Assembly (NCBI RefSeq): GCF_916618955.1
Contig: NZ_OU745390.1
Span: 5,138,001-5,202,000, forward strand
Reading direction: 5' to 3'
Length of the DNA stretch: 64,000 nt
Origin: Pseudomonas sp. Marseille-Q3773
GTDB taxonomy: Bacteria > Pseudomonadota > Gammaproteobacteria > Pseudomonadales > Pseudomonadaceae
The notes under the pieces were generated by a model. It did not search any database. It was not told the DNA's origin and saw nothing but the letters and a program-made list of their open reading frames with translations. The position numbers and the translations under genes were made by a program. Each line of letters begins with the position of its first letter. The first letter of the stretch is position 1. Below, one piece after another: positions 44,926 through 53,535 of this stretch.

Positions 44926-45008
44926 CCTGATCTGCGCTTTCGCGTCGCGCGCCGCCCTGGCGTGCGCACCTGTGTCTGCACGTCTTTTCGGTTTGCAAGG
45001 AGTGGTAC

Positions 45009-46166
45009 ATGAACATGCGTTTGCTGGCGGGCCTGTTGTTCGCCGTCTCGGTGGTGGGTTTCAGCCTGGGGGCCAGCCTGCCACTGGTGTCGTTGCGCCT
45101 GCATGAAGCGGGGGCGAGCACGCTGGAGATCGGCATCCTCTCGGCCATTCCGGCCGCGGGCATGATGCTCTCGGCGTTTCTGGTCGATTTCTGCTGCCGC
45201 CATTTCACCCGGCGCACCCTCTATCTGCTGTGCTTCAGCCTGTGCACGGTCAGCATCGCCCTGCTCGAATCGGCGTTCGGTTCCCTGTGGCTGCTGGCGC
45301 TGCTACGGCTGGGCCTGGGGCTGGGCATGGGTATCGCCATCATCCTCGGCGAATCATGGGTCAACGAACTGTGTGCGGAACATAACCGCGGCAAGATCAT
45401 GGCCCTGTACGCCACCAGCTTCACTGGCTTCCAGGTGCTCGGCCCGGCCATGCTGGCCGTGCTGGGCGCCGACAGCCCTTGGATCATCGCCGTGGTCACG
45501 GCCTGCTATGGCCTGGCATTGCTGTGCATCGTGCTGACCGTGCCTGACGACCATGTCGAACATGAAGAAGGCGAAAAAAGCTTCGGCCTGGCCGGTTTCT
45601 TCCGCGTGGCGCCGGCGTTGTGCGTAGCGGTGCTGTTCTTCTCGTTCTTCGATGCAGTGGTGCTGTCGCTGCTGCCGGTCTATGCCAGCAGCCATGGCTT
45701 CGCCGTGGGCGTGGCGGCGTTGATGGTGACGGTGGTGTTTGCCGGCGACATGCTGTTCCAGCTACCGCTGGGCTGGTTGGCCGACCGGGTCGAGCGTACC
45801 GGGCTGCACCTGGCCTGCGGGCTGGTGGCGATGGCGATCGGTATCGGCTTGCCCTGGCTGCTGAACATGCCCTGGCTGCTCTGGCCGCTGCTGGTGCTGC
45901 TGGGGGCCGTGGCCGGGGGGATCTATACCTTGGCGCTGGTGCTGATCGGGCAGCGCTTCAAGGGCCAGGACCTGGTTACCGCCAACGCCAGCGTGGGCTT
46001 GCTGTGGGGTGTCGGCAGCCTGGTCGGGCCGCTGCTGAGCGGCGCGGCGATGGACGTGGCGCCGCATGGCCTGCCGATGGCGTTGGCACTGATGGCCGGC
46101 CTGTTCGTGTGCTTTGCCCGGCAGTCGTATCGGCGCGCGGGGCGTTTGCGCGCCTTGGCGGACTGA
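45009..46166 (+). CDS. MFS transporter, YcaD-like
   Basis: 385 residues with 12 membrane segments. It begins MNMRLLAGLLFAVSVVGFSL, has the loop 2-3 region VDFCCRHFTRRTLYL, and GMGIAIILGESWVNELCAEHNRGKIMALYATSF, a stretch diagnostic of the YcaD-like branch (sugar/drug MFS of undefined substrate). The ribosome site AAGGAG precedes ATG 45009; a second Met two codons later is possible. Its 3' end is convergent with the FecR gene (6-base gap). Confidence 0.9.
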   Translation: MNMRLLAGLLFAVSVVGFSLGASLPLVSLRLHEAGASTLEIGILSAIPAAGMMLSAFLVDFCCRHFTRRTLYLLCFSLCTVSIALLESAFGSLWLLALLRLGLGLGMGIAIILGESWVNELCAEHNRGKIMALYATSFTGFQVLGPAMLAVLGADSPWIIAVVTACYGLALLCIVLTVPDDHVEHEEGEKSFGLAGFFRVAPALCVAVLFFSFFDAVVLSLLPVYASSHGFAVGVAALMVTVVFAGDMLFQLPLGWLADRVERTGLHLACGLVAMAIGIGLPWLLNMPWLLWPLLVLLGAVAGGIYTLALVLIGQRFKGQDLVTANASVGLLWGVGSLVGPLLSGAAMDVAPHGLPMALALMAGLFVCFARQSYRRAGRLRALAD

Positions 46167-46172
46167 GGTGGA

Positions 46173-47129
46173 TCAGGCCGCGCCGATGCTCACCCAATAG
46201 CGTGTGTGGTAATCGACCCGCACCGGCAGGCTGCGGGTGAGCAACTGCAGGATCTGCCCGGTGTCGTTCAACTGGTAGGTGCCGGTCACAGCCAGCCCGG
46301 CTACCTCTGGGGCGCAGCGCAGCAGGCCCGGGCGGTAGCGGGACAGTTCGGCAATGAACTCGCCCAACGGCATTTGTTGCACGCTGAGTACGCCGTCGGT
46401 CCAGCCCCACGGGTCGCTGCGCAGCGTCACCGCCTGGAAGCTGCCGCTGGGCCAGACCTGCAAGGTTTCCCCAGGCAGCACCCGGCGTGGCGAAGCCGAG
46501 GCGGGGAACAGCGTGACATCGCCGCGACGCACCGCCAGCAACAAGCCGTGGTCGTTCTCGCGCAGCAGCAGTTGGCCATCGAAGGTGGTCATTGGGCCGA
46601 CGCGAGTATCGATGCGGAATGGGCGGTTGTCGTTGGGGTTGCTGTCCAGGCTTGCCTCGCCGCGCAGCAGATGCAGCCGACGTTGCCCGGCGTCGTAATG
46701 CAGGTCGATGGCGCTGGCGGTGTTGAGCAGGATGCGGCTGCCATCGTTGCCTTGCAGTTGGCGGCGCTCGCCGGTGGCAGTGCTGCTGTCGGCCAGCAGC
46801 TGAGGCAGGCCCAACGGTTCGCGCGCGGCCCAGCCCAGGCTGCCGCCCACGGCCAGCACGGCCAAAAGCTTGAGATGGTCGCGACGGCTGCTGCGCTGCC
46901 GCTGGCAGGTATCCAGGGTGCGCCGGCTCAGGTCGTTGGGCAGCCCGGCCAGCTCGTCGCCAAGGCGGCTGACCCGCTGCCAGGCCAGGGGGTTATGCGG
47001 ATGGCTGGCCAACCACTGCTGGAACTGCTGCTGCAGACGCTGGCTGGGGCGGTCGAAGCGCAGCTTCACCAGCCAATTGATCGCCTGGTCGACATGCGCC
47101 TGCGCGGGCGTGCTGTCAGGCGTCGGCAT
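46173..47129 (-). CDS. FecR-family anti-sigma factor / sigma regulator
   Basis: 318 residues. The cytoplasmic N-terminal anti-sigma domain (residues 8-80) contains AINWLVKLRFDRPSQ and HPHNPLAWQRV, followed by one membrane helix (LKLLAVLAVGGSLGWAA, about 88-104). The periplasmic FecR region reads GERRQLQGNDGSRILLNTAS, VRRGDVTLFPA and MPLGEFIAELSRYRPG. It transmits a signal from an outer-membrane TonB-dependent receptor to the FecI-type sigma. It overlaps the sigma gene by 14 bases, so the two are co-translated. No receptor gene is adjacent; the sigma/FecR pair stands alone here. Confidence 0.92.
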   Translation of the reverse strand: MPTPDSTPAQAHVDQAINWLVKLRFDRPSQRLQQQFQQWLASHPHNPLAWQRVSRLGDELAGLPNDLSRRTLDTCQRQRSSRRDHLKLLAVLAVGGSLGWAAREPLGLPQLLADSSTATGERRQLQGNDGSRILLNTASAIDLHYDAGQRRLHLLRGEASLDSNPNDNRPFRIDTRVGPMTTFDGQLLLRENDHGLLLAVRRGDVTLFPASASPRRVLPGETLQVWPSGSFQAVTLRSDPWGWTDGVLSVQQMPLGEFIAELSRYRPGLLRCAPEVAGLAVTGTYQLNDTGQILQLLTRSLPVRVDYHTRYWVSIGAA

Positions 47130-47631
47130 AGCGCAACCGGTAGCAGGCGCCCAGGGCCTTGGCCAGGTCGCGCTCGACCGTGGCCCGCGACACGTTCAGC
47201 CGTTGGGCAATGCGCACGATGCTCAACCCGTCGAGCTGGGCCAGCAGGAATGCCTGCCGGGCACGCGGCTTGAGCTGATACATGGCTTGGTCGAGGCGTG
47301 CCAGGGTATCGAGTATGAGCAGTCGATCTTCTTCGCTGGGCACGTCGGCTTCCGGCAGGTGGGCCAGGCTTTCCTGGAAGGCCCGCTCTAGCGCGCGGCG
47401 GCGGAACTGGTCGATCAACAGGCCGCGGGCGATGCTGCTGAGATAGGCGCGCGGCTCCTTCAGTGGCGATACCTGGCGCGCCCGCAACAACCGCACGAAG
47501 GTATCCTGGGCCAGGTCGGCGGCCTGTTCGCTGCAACCGACCCGGCTGCGCAGCCAGCTGCGAAGCCAGGAGTGGTGGGCCTGATAGAGCAGAGCGACCT
47601 CGGCGGGCTGGAGCATGTCGTTGGTCTGCAT
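47116..47631 (-). CDS. ECF sigma factor, FecI type
   Basis: 171 residues. Sigma region 2 has LYQAHHSWLRSWLRSRVGCS and DLAQDTFVRLLRAR; region 4 has LKPRARQAFLLAQLDGLSIV and RIAQRLNVSRATVERDLAKA. This is the iron-starvation ECF class that drives TonB-receptor genes. ATG 47631 is taken; ATG 47616 (MLQPAEV) is also possible. A Fur-like palindrome lies 32-50 bases upstream, consistent with iron repression. It overlaps fecR. Confidence 0.93.
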   Translation of the reverse strand: MQTNDMLQPAEVALLYQAHHSWLRSWLRSRVGCSEQAADLAQDTFVRLLRARQVSPLKEPRAYLSSIARGLLIDQFRRRALERAFQESLAHLPEADVPSEEDRLLILDTLARLDQAMYQLKPRARQAFLLAQLDGLSIVRIAQRLNVSRATVERDLAKALGACYRLRYADA

Positions 47632-47662
47632 CGTGGTGAAGGCCCGGTCCCGTGTGCATGCG

Positions 47663-47681
47663 ATTGTGAATGGTTCTCAAT
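47663..47681 (-). promoter_or_regulatory. Fur-box-like site upstream of the FecI-type sigma gene
   Basis: ATTGTGAATGGTTCTCAAT is a 9-1-9 palindrome with seven of nine arm positions matching, containing the GAATGGTTCTC core typical of pseudomonad Fur sites. Located 32 bases before ATG 47631. Confidence 0.6.
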
Positions 47682-47800
47682 TCTATGCGGGGACGGTGCT
47701 GCTGAGCAACGTTCTGCGAGCAATTACCGCGCAAGAATCGGCGTTTGCCAGTGGCACGGCTGCGCTAAGCTGGACCTGCACTCGACCTGATGGAGGTGTC

Positions 47801-48427
47801 ATGATCCTCGCCGACCTTTCGCCTGATGCCTACCGTGAGGCCACCGACTACCTGGCGGCGCTCGACCCGGACTGGGCGCGGCACATCGCCGCGACCGGGC
47901 CTTGCCTGCACCAGGCCACGCCGGGGCGTGAACCCTATGAAGTGCTGGTGCGGGCGATTGCCTACCAGCAGCTGCATGCGCGTGCCGCCGAAGCCATTCT
48001 CGGGCGGTTGCTGGCACTGTTCCCGGACAACACTTTCCCAGGGCCGGAGCAGTTGTTGGCGGTTGCCCCGGAAACGATGCGCGCCTGTGGCTTTTCGGCG
48101 AGCAAGATGGCCACGGTGCAGGGCATCGCCCGAGGCCGGCTGGAGGGCCTGGTGCCGACCCGGGAAGAAGCCATGGCCATGCCCGATGAGGCGTTGATCG
48201 AGCGGCTGGTGGCGCTGCGCGGGGTGGGGCGGTGGACCGTGGAAATGTTGCTGATCTACAGCTTGGCGCGTGCGGATGTGCTGCCAGTGGACGATTTCGG
48301 CGTGCGCGAGGGATACCGGCGGCTGAAGGGGCTGGACAAGGCGCCGACGCCGGCGCAGATGCGCTCGCTGGGGGGCGGCTGGCGGCCGTACCGCACCGTG
48401 GCGGCCTGGTACCTGTGGCGGGCCTGA
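47801..48427 (+). CDS. DNA-3-methyladenine glycosylase, AlkA-like (HhH-GPD)
   Basis: 208 residues, a soluble HhH-GPD glycosylase without the N-terminal domain of E. coli AlkA. The helix-hairpin-helix LVALRGVGRWTVEMLLIYSL is followed by the catalytic aspartate in LPVDDFGVREGY (Asp165). VLVRAIAYQQLHARAAEAIL is the substrate-pocket helix. It removes alkylated bases such as 3-methyladenine. ATG 47801 has TGGAGG upstream. The ada gene begins 42 bases after its stop, so the two form an alkylation-repair operon. Confidence 0.93.
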   Translation: MILADLSPDAYREATDYLAALDPDWARHIAATGPCLHQATPGREPYEVLVRAIAYQQLHARAAEAILGRLLALFPDNTFPGPEQLLAVAPETMRACGFSASKMATVQGIARGRLEGLVPTREEAMAMPDEALIERLVALRGVGRWTVEMLLIYSLARADVLPVDDFGVREGYRRLKGLDKAPTPAQMRSLGGGWRPYRTVAAWYLWRA

Positions 48428-48469
48428 AGCAGCGCCTGCACAGGCAACAACCTATCTGGACACTCACCA

Positions 48470-49522
48470 ATGAACCTCTACACCACCCCCGAGCAACGCT
48501 GGCAAGCCGTAGAATCCCGTGACCGCGCCGCCAGTGGCCACTTCGTCTACGCCGTGCGCACCACCGGCATCTATTGCCAGCCCGGCTGCAAGTCACGCCT
48601 GGCCAAGCGCAGCAATGTCGCGTTCTACGATACCCCGGCCGCTGCCGAAGCGGCCGGTTACCGCGCCTGCAAACGTTGCACCGCGACCACCCGCCCCACC
48701 CGTCACAGCCAGCTGGTCACCCGCGCCTGCCGCCTGATCGAAGCCTGCGACCCCGCGCCCAGCCTGGACCAGCTCAGCGCCGAGCTGGCCATCAGCCCGT
48801 TCCACCTGCACCGACTGTTCAAGGCCGAGACCGGCCTTACCCCCAAGGCCTACGCCACGGCTTTTCGCGCCCGGCGCCTGCGTGCGCACCTGGCGAACGG
48901 CCAGCGTTCGGTCACCGATGCCATCTACGACGCCGGCTACAACTCCAACAGCCGGTTCTACGAAAGCGCCGAGCAGCGCCTGGGCATGCGCCCGCGGCAA
49001 TACCGCGCCGGTGGTGCCGGGGCGACCATTCACTTCGCCCTTGGCCAATGTTCCCTGGGCGCGATCCTGGTGGCCCAGAGCGAGAAGGGCATCTGCGCGA
49101 TCCTGCTGGGCGACGACCCCGAGGCCTTGTTGCGCGAGCTGCAGGACCAGTTCCCCAAGGCCCGGCTGATCGGCGGCGATAGCGCCTACGAACAGCTGGT
49201 CGCCGAAGTGGTGGGCTTCGTCGAAGCGCCGTCATTGGGCCTGGCCCTGCCCCTGGATGTGCAGGGCACTGCCTTCCAGGAGCGGGTTTGGCAAGCCTTG
49301 CGCGAGGTGCCGGCCGGTAGCCGGGTGAGCTACACCGAGATTGCCGAGCGCATCGGTGCGCCCAAGGCGGTACGTGCGGTGGCGATGGCCTGCGCGGCTA
49401 ACCACATTGCCGTGGCGATCCCTTGTCATCGGGTGGTGCGCCGCGACGGCGACCTCAGCGGCTACCGCTGGGGCGTAGCGCGCAAAGCGCAACTGCTCAA
49501 GCGAGAAACGGCACTCTCCTGA
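48470..49522 (+). CDS. ada: bifunctional Ada: methylphosphotriester repair, AraC-type regulator and O6-alkylguanine-DNA alkyltransferase
   Basis: 350 residues. The N-terminal zinc/methyl-acceptor domain has GIYCQPGC and YRACKRC (Cys36, 40, 67, 70, the four-cysteine site of E. coli Ada Cys38/42/69/72). A central AraC HTH (PSLDQLSAELAISPFHLHRL, then GLTPKAYATAFRARRLRAHL) follows. The C-terminal O6-methylguanine transferase has IPCHRVVRRDGDLSGYRWG with acceptor Cys319. Methylation of the N-terminal cysteine converts Ada into an activator of alkylation-repair genes, so it should induce itself and the upstream glycosylase. Confidence 0.97.
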   Translation: MNLYTTPEQRWQAVESRDRAASGHFVYAVRTTGIYCQPGCKSRLAKRSNVAFYDTPAAAEAAGYRACKRCTATTRPTRHSQLVTRACRLIEACDPAPSLDQLSAELAISPFHLHRLFKAETGLTPKAYATAFRARRLRAHLANGQRSVTDAIYDAGYNSNSRFYESAEQRLGMRPRQYRAGGAGATIHFALGQCSLGAILVAQSEKGICAILLGDDPEALLRELQDQFPKARLIGGDSAYEQLVAEVVGFVEAPSLGLALPLDVQGTAFQERVWQALREVPAGSRVSYTEIAERIGAPKAVRAVAMACAANHIAVAIPCHRVVRRDGDLSGYRWGVARKAQLLKRETALS

Positions 49523-49577
49523 TCGCCTGAAGCCGCGTAGAACCCCCCGCCAAATCGAATTGCAAGAGGAATATTCG

Positions 49578-51989
49578 ATGAGGCGTGTCAGCCTTGCCCG
49601 TTACTGCCCAGGCCTGATGGTCCTGATGGCCTTTCTGCTGGTGGTCGCCAGCCCCGCCTGGTCGGCCCCGGCCACGCCGTTATCCAACCTGGCAGTCGCC
49701 GAAGCGCCGGTGCTGGACGAAAACGCCAGCATCGAGCAACTGAGCGAGCGCCTGGACCAGATCCGCCAGGGCGTTACCAGCGAAGCCAACGATGACCTGC
49801 TGTCGCAACTGCGCCTGGGCGCCGTACAGGTGCAACGCCAGGCCGATGCGTTGAGTGCCTTGCGTACTGCGGAGGTGGAGAAACTCGACGACCAGCTCAG
49901 AGTCATCGGCCCGCGCCAGCCGGACGAGGCGGCAGCCCTGACCCAGCAGCGCAAAGAGCTGGAAGCTGAGAAAAAGGCGCTGGTGGCGCAGCAGGACCAG
50001 GCCATCAAGCTGACCCAGTCGGCTCGCGACCTGTCCACGCAGATCGTCAACCTGCGCCGCAGCCAGTTCAACTCGCAGATCACCAGCCGCGCGGCGTCGC
50101 CGCTCAGCCCGGCGTTCTGGCAGAGCATCATTCGTCCTACCCAGGACGACGTGGCGCGCCTGCGTGACCTGCGTGGCGAGGCGGCCGATGCCATTGGCAG
50201 CGCCTTCAGCGCCGAGCACCGCTGGCTGTTCATCACCAGCCTGATTGCCGCCATCCTGGTCTGGACCTTGGTGCGCCGCGTGCTCGAGCGCCTGTTGGCC
50301 AGCGCCATGGTCAACTGGCTACCCGAAGGCCGCCTGCGCCGCAGTTCGTTGGCACTTGGCGTCAGCCTGGCGACCCTGGGTACCATCGCCGGGTCGGTCT
50401 CGCTGCTGCGCTGGGGGCTGGAGAGCAGCGCCGAACTGGGCTCCGATATCGCCAGCCTGGCCAACCATGTGCTCGCCCTGGTGGTGTTCAGTGCCTTCAT
50501 CACCGGCCTGGGCCGGGCCATGCTGATGCTGCAGCGCCCGTCCTGGCGCCTGCCGCCGATCCATGACGAAGTGGCCAGCGCGCTGGGCTGGTTCCCCAAA
50601 GTCCTGGCGCTGGCGCTGATGGTCATGATGACCATGGAGCGCATCAACAGTGTGATCGGCGTCAGCCTGGCATTGACCGTGGCCGTCAACGGCCTGACCG
50701 CGCTGGTGGTGGCGTTCACTTTCGCCGGAGCGCTGCTGCGTTACCGCCGTACCTTGCGCAAGCATGACCTGGAGCGCCCCAAAGGCCTGGCCGGGCTGAT
50801 TCCGTTCGTGATGGTGATCTGGCTGACGCTGATCCTGCTGGCGCTGCTTGCCGGCTACCTGACGCTCGCCTACTTCCTTACCGGCAAGTTGCTGTGGGTC
50901 AGCCTGGTCATCACCTGTGCCTACCTGCTCACCACCTTCCTTGGCGACCTGTGCGAAACCCTGTTGTCGCCGCGTCAGCCTGGTGGCCTGGCGCTGGCCT
51001 CGACCCTGGGCCTGGCGCCCCGTCATCAGGCCCAGGCCAGCACCATCCTTGCCGGTATCGGCCGCACCGTGGTGCTGTTCCTGGCGCTGTTGCTGGCGCT
51101 GATGCCGTCGGGCACCAGCCCCAGCGAGTTGCTGCTGAGCCTGGCTGACTGGGACGGCACCGGCGGCAAGCTGCTCGGCAACCTGAACATCGTGCCCCAG
51201 GACATCCTGCTGGCGCTGGCGATTTTCTTCGGCGGGCTGTTCGCCATCCGCGTGGTCAAGCGCTGGCTGAGTGAGCGCCTGCTACCGGAAACCGACATGG
51301 ACGCCGGAATGCGTGCCTCGTTGGTCACCCTGGTGGGATACCTGGGCTTCATCTTCCTGGCCATGCTGGTGATGTCGACCTTGCGCATCAACCTCACCAG
51401 CCTGACCTGGGTGGTCAGTGCCCTGTCGGTGGGTATCGGTTTCGGCCTGCAGCAGATCGTGCAGAACTTCATCTCCGGCCTGATCCTGCTGACCGAGCGC
51501 CCGGTGAAGGTGGGCGACTGGGTCAGCCTGGCCGGTGTAGAAGGCGACATTCGCCGCATCAACGTGCGTGCCACAGAGATCCAGATGTCCGACCGTTCGA
51601 CGGTGATCGTGCCCAACTCGCAGTTCATTTCCCAGAACGTGCGCAACGTGACCATGGGCAATGCGCTGGGGGTGGTCGGTATCACCCTGACCCTGCCGCT
51701 GGAGACCGATGCCAACCGCGTGCGTGAGCTGTTGTTGGCAGCGTACCAGGCGCATGAGGCGATTCTCGACGCACCGGCTACCTCCGTGTCGTTCAAGGAC
51801 CTGACCAGCAGTGGCATGGTGATCGGCGTGAGTGGTTACGTGGCGGGACCGCGGCAGGTGTCGGGTACCCGCAGCGATCTGCTGTTCACCATCCTTGGGC
51901 GTTTGCGTGAGGAGGGCATTGCCCTGTCTTCGCCACAGAGCCTGGTGCTGGTGCAGGATAGCGCACGGCCGGCTGACGAGACGGTGTGA
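49578..51989 (+). CDS. DUF3772/MscS-family mechanosensitive channel protein
   Basis: 803 residues from ATG 49578 (AAGAGGA seven bases upstream). A signal peptide ends near residue 30 (PAWSA). The periplasmic N-terminal DUF3772 region (about residues 30-210) is coiled (LSERLDQIRQGVTSEANDDL). About ten membrane helices span residues 215-640, and the C-terminal MscS pore and beta domain follow: VGIGFGLQQIVQNFISGLIL, then ERPVKVGDWVSLAGVEGDIR and RSTVIVPNSQFISQNVRN. It is an inner-membrane tension-gated channel with a large periplasmic domain, resembling MscK or MscM-type proteins. A single transcription unit after ada. Confidence 0.9.
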   Translation: MRRVSLARYCPGLMVLMAFLLVVASPAWSAPATPLSNLAVAEAPVLDENASIEQLSERLDQIRQGVTSEANDDLLSQLRLGAVQVQRQADALSALRTAEVEKLDDQLRVIGPRQPDEAAALTQQRKELEAEKKALVAQQDQAIKLTQSARDLSTQIVNLRRSQFNSQITSRAASPLSPAFWQSIIRPTQDDVARLRDLRGEAADAIGSAFSAEHRWLFITSLIAAILVWTLVRRVLERLLASAMVNWLPEGRLRRSSLALGVSLATLGTIAGSVSLLRWGLESSAELGSDIASLANHVLALVVFSAFITGLGRAMLMLQRPSWRLPPIHDEVASALGWFPKVLALALMVMMTMERINSVIGVSLALTVAVNGLTALVVAFTFAGALLRYRRTLRKHDLERPKGLAGLIPFVMVIWLTLILLALLAGYLTLAYFLTGKLLWVSLVITCAYLLTTFLGDLCETLLSPRQPGGLALASTLGLAPRHQAQASTILAGIGRTVVLFLALLLALMPSGTSPSELLLSLADWDGTGGKLLGNLNIVPQDILLALAIFFGGLFAIRVVKRWLSERLLPETDMDAGMRASLVTLVGYLGFIFLAMLVMSTLRINLTSLTWVVSALSVGIGFGLQQIVQNFISGLILLTERPVKVGDWVSLAGVEGDIRRINVRATEIQMSDRSTVIVPNSQFISQNVRNVTMGNALGVVGITLTLPLETDANRVRELLLAAYQAHEAILDAPATSVSFKDLTSSGMVIGVSGYVAGPRQVSGTRSDLLFTILGRLREEGIALSSPQSLVLVQDSARPADETV

Positions 51990-52010
51990 ATGCAGGGGCT
52001 GCTGTGCAGC

Positions 52011-52040
52011 CCCATCGCGGTGCAAGGCCGCTCCCACAGG
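52011..52040. repeat. single degenerate REP-like unit
   Basis: A TCGCGGTGCAAGGCCGCTCC stretch with the downstream CCACAGG matches one REP arm, between convergent mscS-like and aldehyde dehydrogenase genes. Confidence 0.5.
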
Positions 52041-52091
52041 TATCGCGCCACCAGATGGACTGCGCTTTCCTGGAGGAGCGGCCCCGGGAAT

Positions 52092-53522
52092 CTAGCCTAA
52101 ACACCGCGTCACATGTTTTACCGACTGATACGCCGACAACCCCCACGGCCCCAGCTCGCGCCCGATCCCGCTGCCCTTGGTGCCGCCCCACGAAGTCTCG
52201 ACGAACACCGCCTGTACCGAGTTGATCCACACGTGGCCCACCTCCAGCGCATCGGCCACCCGCTCGGCGCGCGCCAGGTCGGCAGAGCACACCGTCGCCA
52301 CCAGCCCGAAACGGCTGTCGTTGGCTTCGGCAATCGCCTGTTCCTCGGTAGCGAAGCGACGCGCGCATAGCACCGGGCCAAAAATCTCCTCGGTCCACAA
52401 GCGGCTGTCGTTCGGCACATCGGCATACAACGTCGGGCTGACGAACCAGCCGTCCCGGTCCAGCGCCTTGCCACCGGCCAGGCACTGCAAACCTTCTTCC
52501 CGCGCCGTGGCAAAGTAGCTGGCCACCTTCAGCCATTGCGCCTGGCTGGTCAGCGGCCCCATGTCGACCTCTTCGGTCAGCGGGTTGCCTACCCGCAGGT
52601 TTTCCAGTGCCGCCTGCAAGCGTGGCAACAGCGCATCGGCAATACCGTCCTGCACCAGCAGCCGCGACGTGGCCGAACACATCTGCCCGGCGTTCCAGGT
52701 GATGCCGGCGACAATCCATTCCACCGCCTGGTCGACATCGCAATCATCGAACACCACGATCGCCGACTTGCCGCCCAGCTCCAGCGTTACCGGTCGGCAT
52801 TGCGCCGACGCGCTGCGCATCACCTGGCTACCGACGCTGTTGCTGCCGGTGAAGGACAGCTTGTCCAGGCCAGTGTGGCTGCTCAGGGCGGCACCGGTCT
52901 CGGCCTTGCCATTGACGATGTTCAGCACCCCGGCCGGCAGGCCCAGGCTGTCGGCAATCTGGCCGTAGGCCTGTTCGACCAGCGGGGTGACCTCCGATGG
53001 CTTGAGCACCACGGTGCAGCCCGCTGCCAGGGCCGGAGCGAGCTTCCAGGCGCTGGTCACCAGCGGGAAGTTCCACGGCACGATCAGGCCGACCACACCC
53101 ACCGGCTCCAGGCGGGTGCGCGCGGTGAAGCCGGGGGCGGCCAGCGGCACCTCACGGTTTTTCGACGGCAGTTGCTCGGCCAGTTCGGCGTAGTAGTTGA
53201 ACGTGGCAATGGCATCATCCAGGTCGATTTCCGCCTCGTGACGCGGCTTGCCGTTGTTGCGCATCTGCACGCTGATCAGCGCTTCGCGGCGCTGGCCCAG
53301 TTGCTCGGCAAAGCCGCGCAGGTAGCCAGCACGCTCGCTGGCGCTGGTGGCTTTCCAGGCGGGCAGGGCACCGCGGGCGGCAGCCACGGCCTGGTCGACC
53401 TGGGCTGCGCTGGCTGCCATCAGTTCGGCGAACGGTTGCCCCAGCGCAGGATCGTTGACGCTGATGCAGTCGCTACCCTGGCCTTCGACCCAGCGGCCGG
53501 CGATGTAGTGGGAAGTGGTCAT
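52092..53522 (-). CDS. aldehyde dehydrogenase (betaine-aldehyde/aminoaldehyde type)
   Basis: 476 residues. VGVVGLIVPWNFPLVTSAWK and PALAAGCTVVLKPSEVTPL bind cofactor, LELGGKSAIVVFDD holds the general base, and NAGQMCSATSRLLVQDG holds the catalytic cysteine. The N-terminal YYAELAEQLPSKNREVPL and C-terminal VFVETSWGGTKGSGIGRELG resemble betaine-aldehyde and gamma-aminobutyraldehyde dehydrogenases. It begins 13 bases after the NCS1 permease stop, so the two share a transcript. It could oxidise an aldehyde from the neighbouring catabolic genes; DoeC-type aspartate-semialdehyde dehydrogenase in ectoine breakdown is one possibility, not shown. Confidence 0.88.
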   Translation of the reverse strand: MTTSHYIAGRWVEGQGSDCISVNDPALGQPFAELMAASAAQVDQAVAAARGALPAWKATSASERAGYLRGFAEQLGQRREALISVQMRNNGKPRHEAEIDLDDAIATFNYYAELAEQLPSKNREVPLAAPGFTARTRLEPVGVVGLIVPWNFPLVTSAWKLAPALAAGCTVVLKPSEVTPLVEQAYGQIADSLGLPAGVLNIVNGKAETGAALSSHTGLDKLSFTGSNSVGSQVMRSASAQCRPVTLELGGKSAIVVFDDCDVDQAVEWIVAGITWNAGQMCSATSRLLVQDGIADALLPRLQAALENLRVGNPLTEEVDMGPLTSQAQWLKVASYFATAREEGLQCLAGGKALDRDGWFVSPTLYADVPNDSRLWTEEIFGPVLCARRFATEEQAIAEANDSRFGLVATVCSADLARAERVADALEVGHVWINSVQAVFVETSWGGTKGSGIGRELGPWGLSAYQSVKHVTRCLG

Positions 53523-53535
53523 GGTCGATTTCCAG

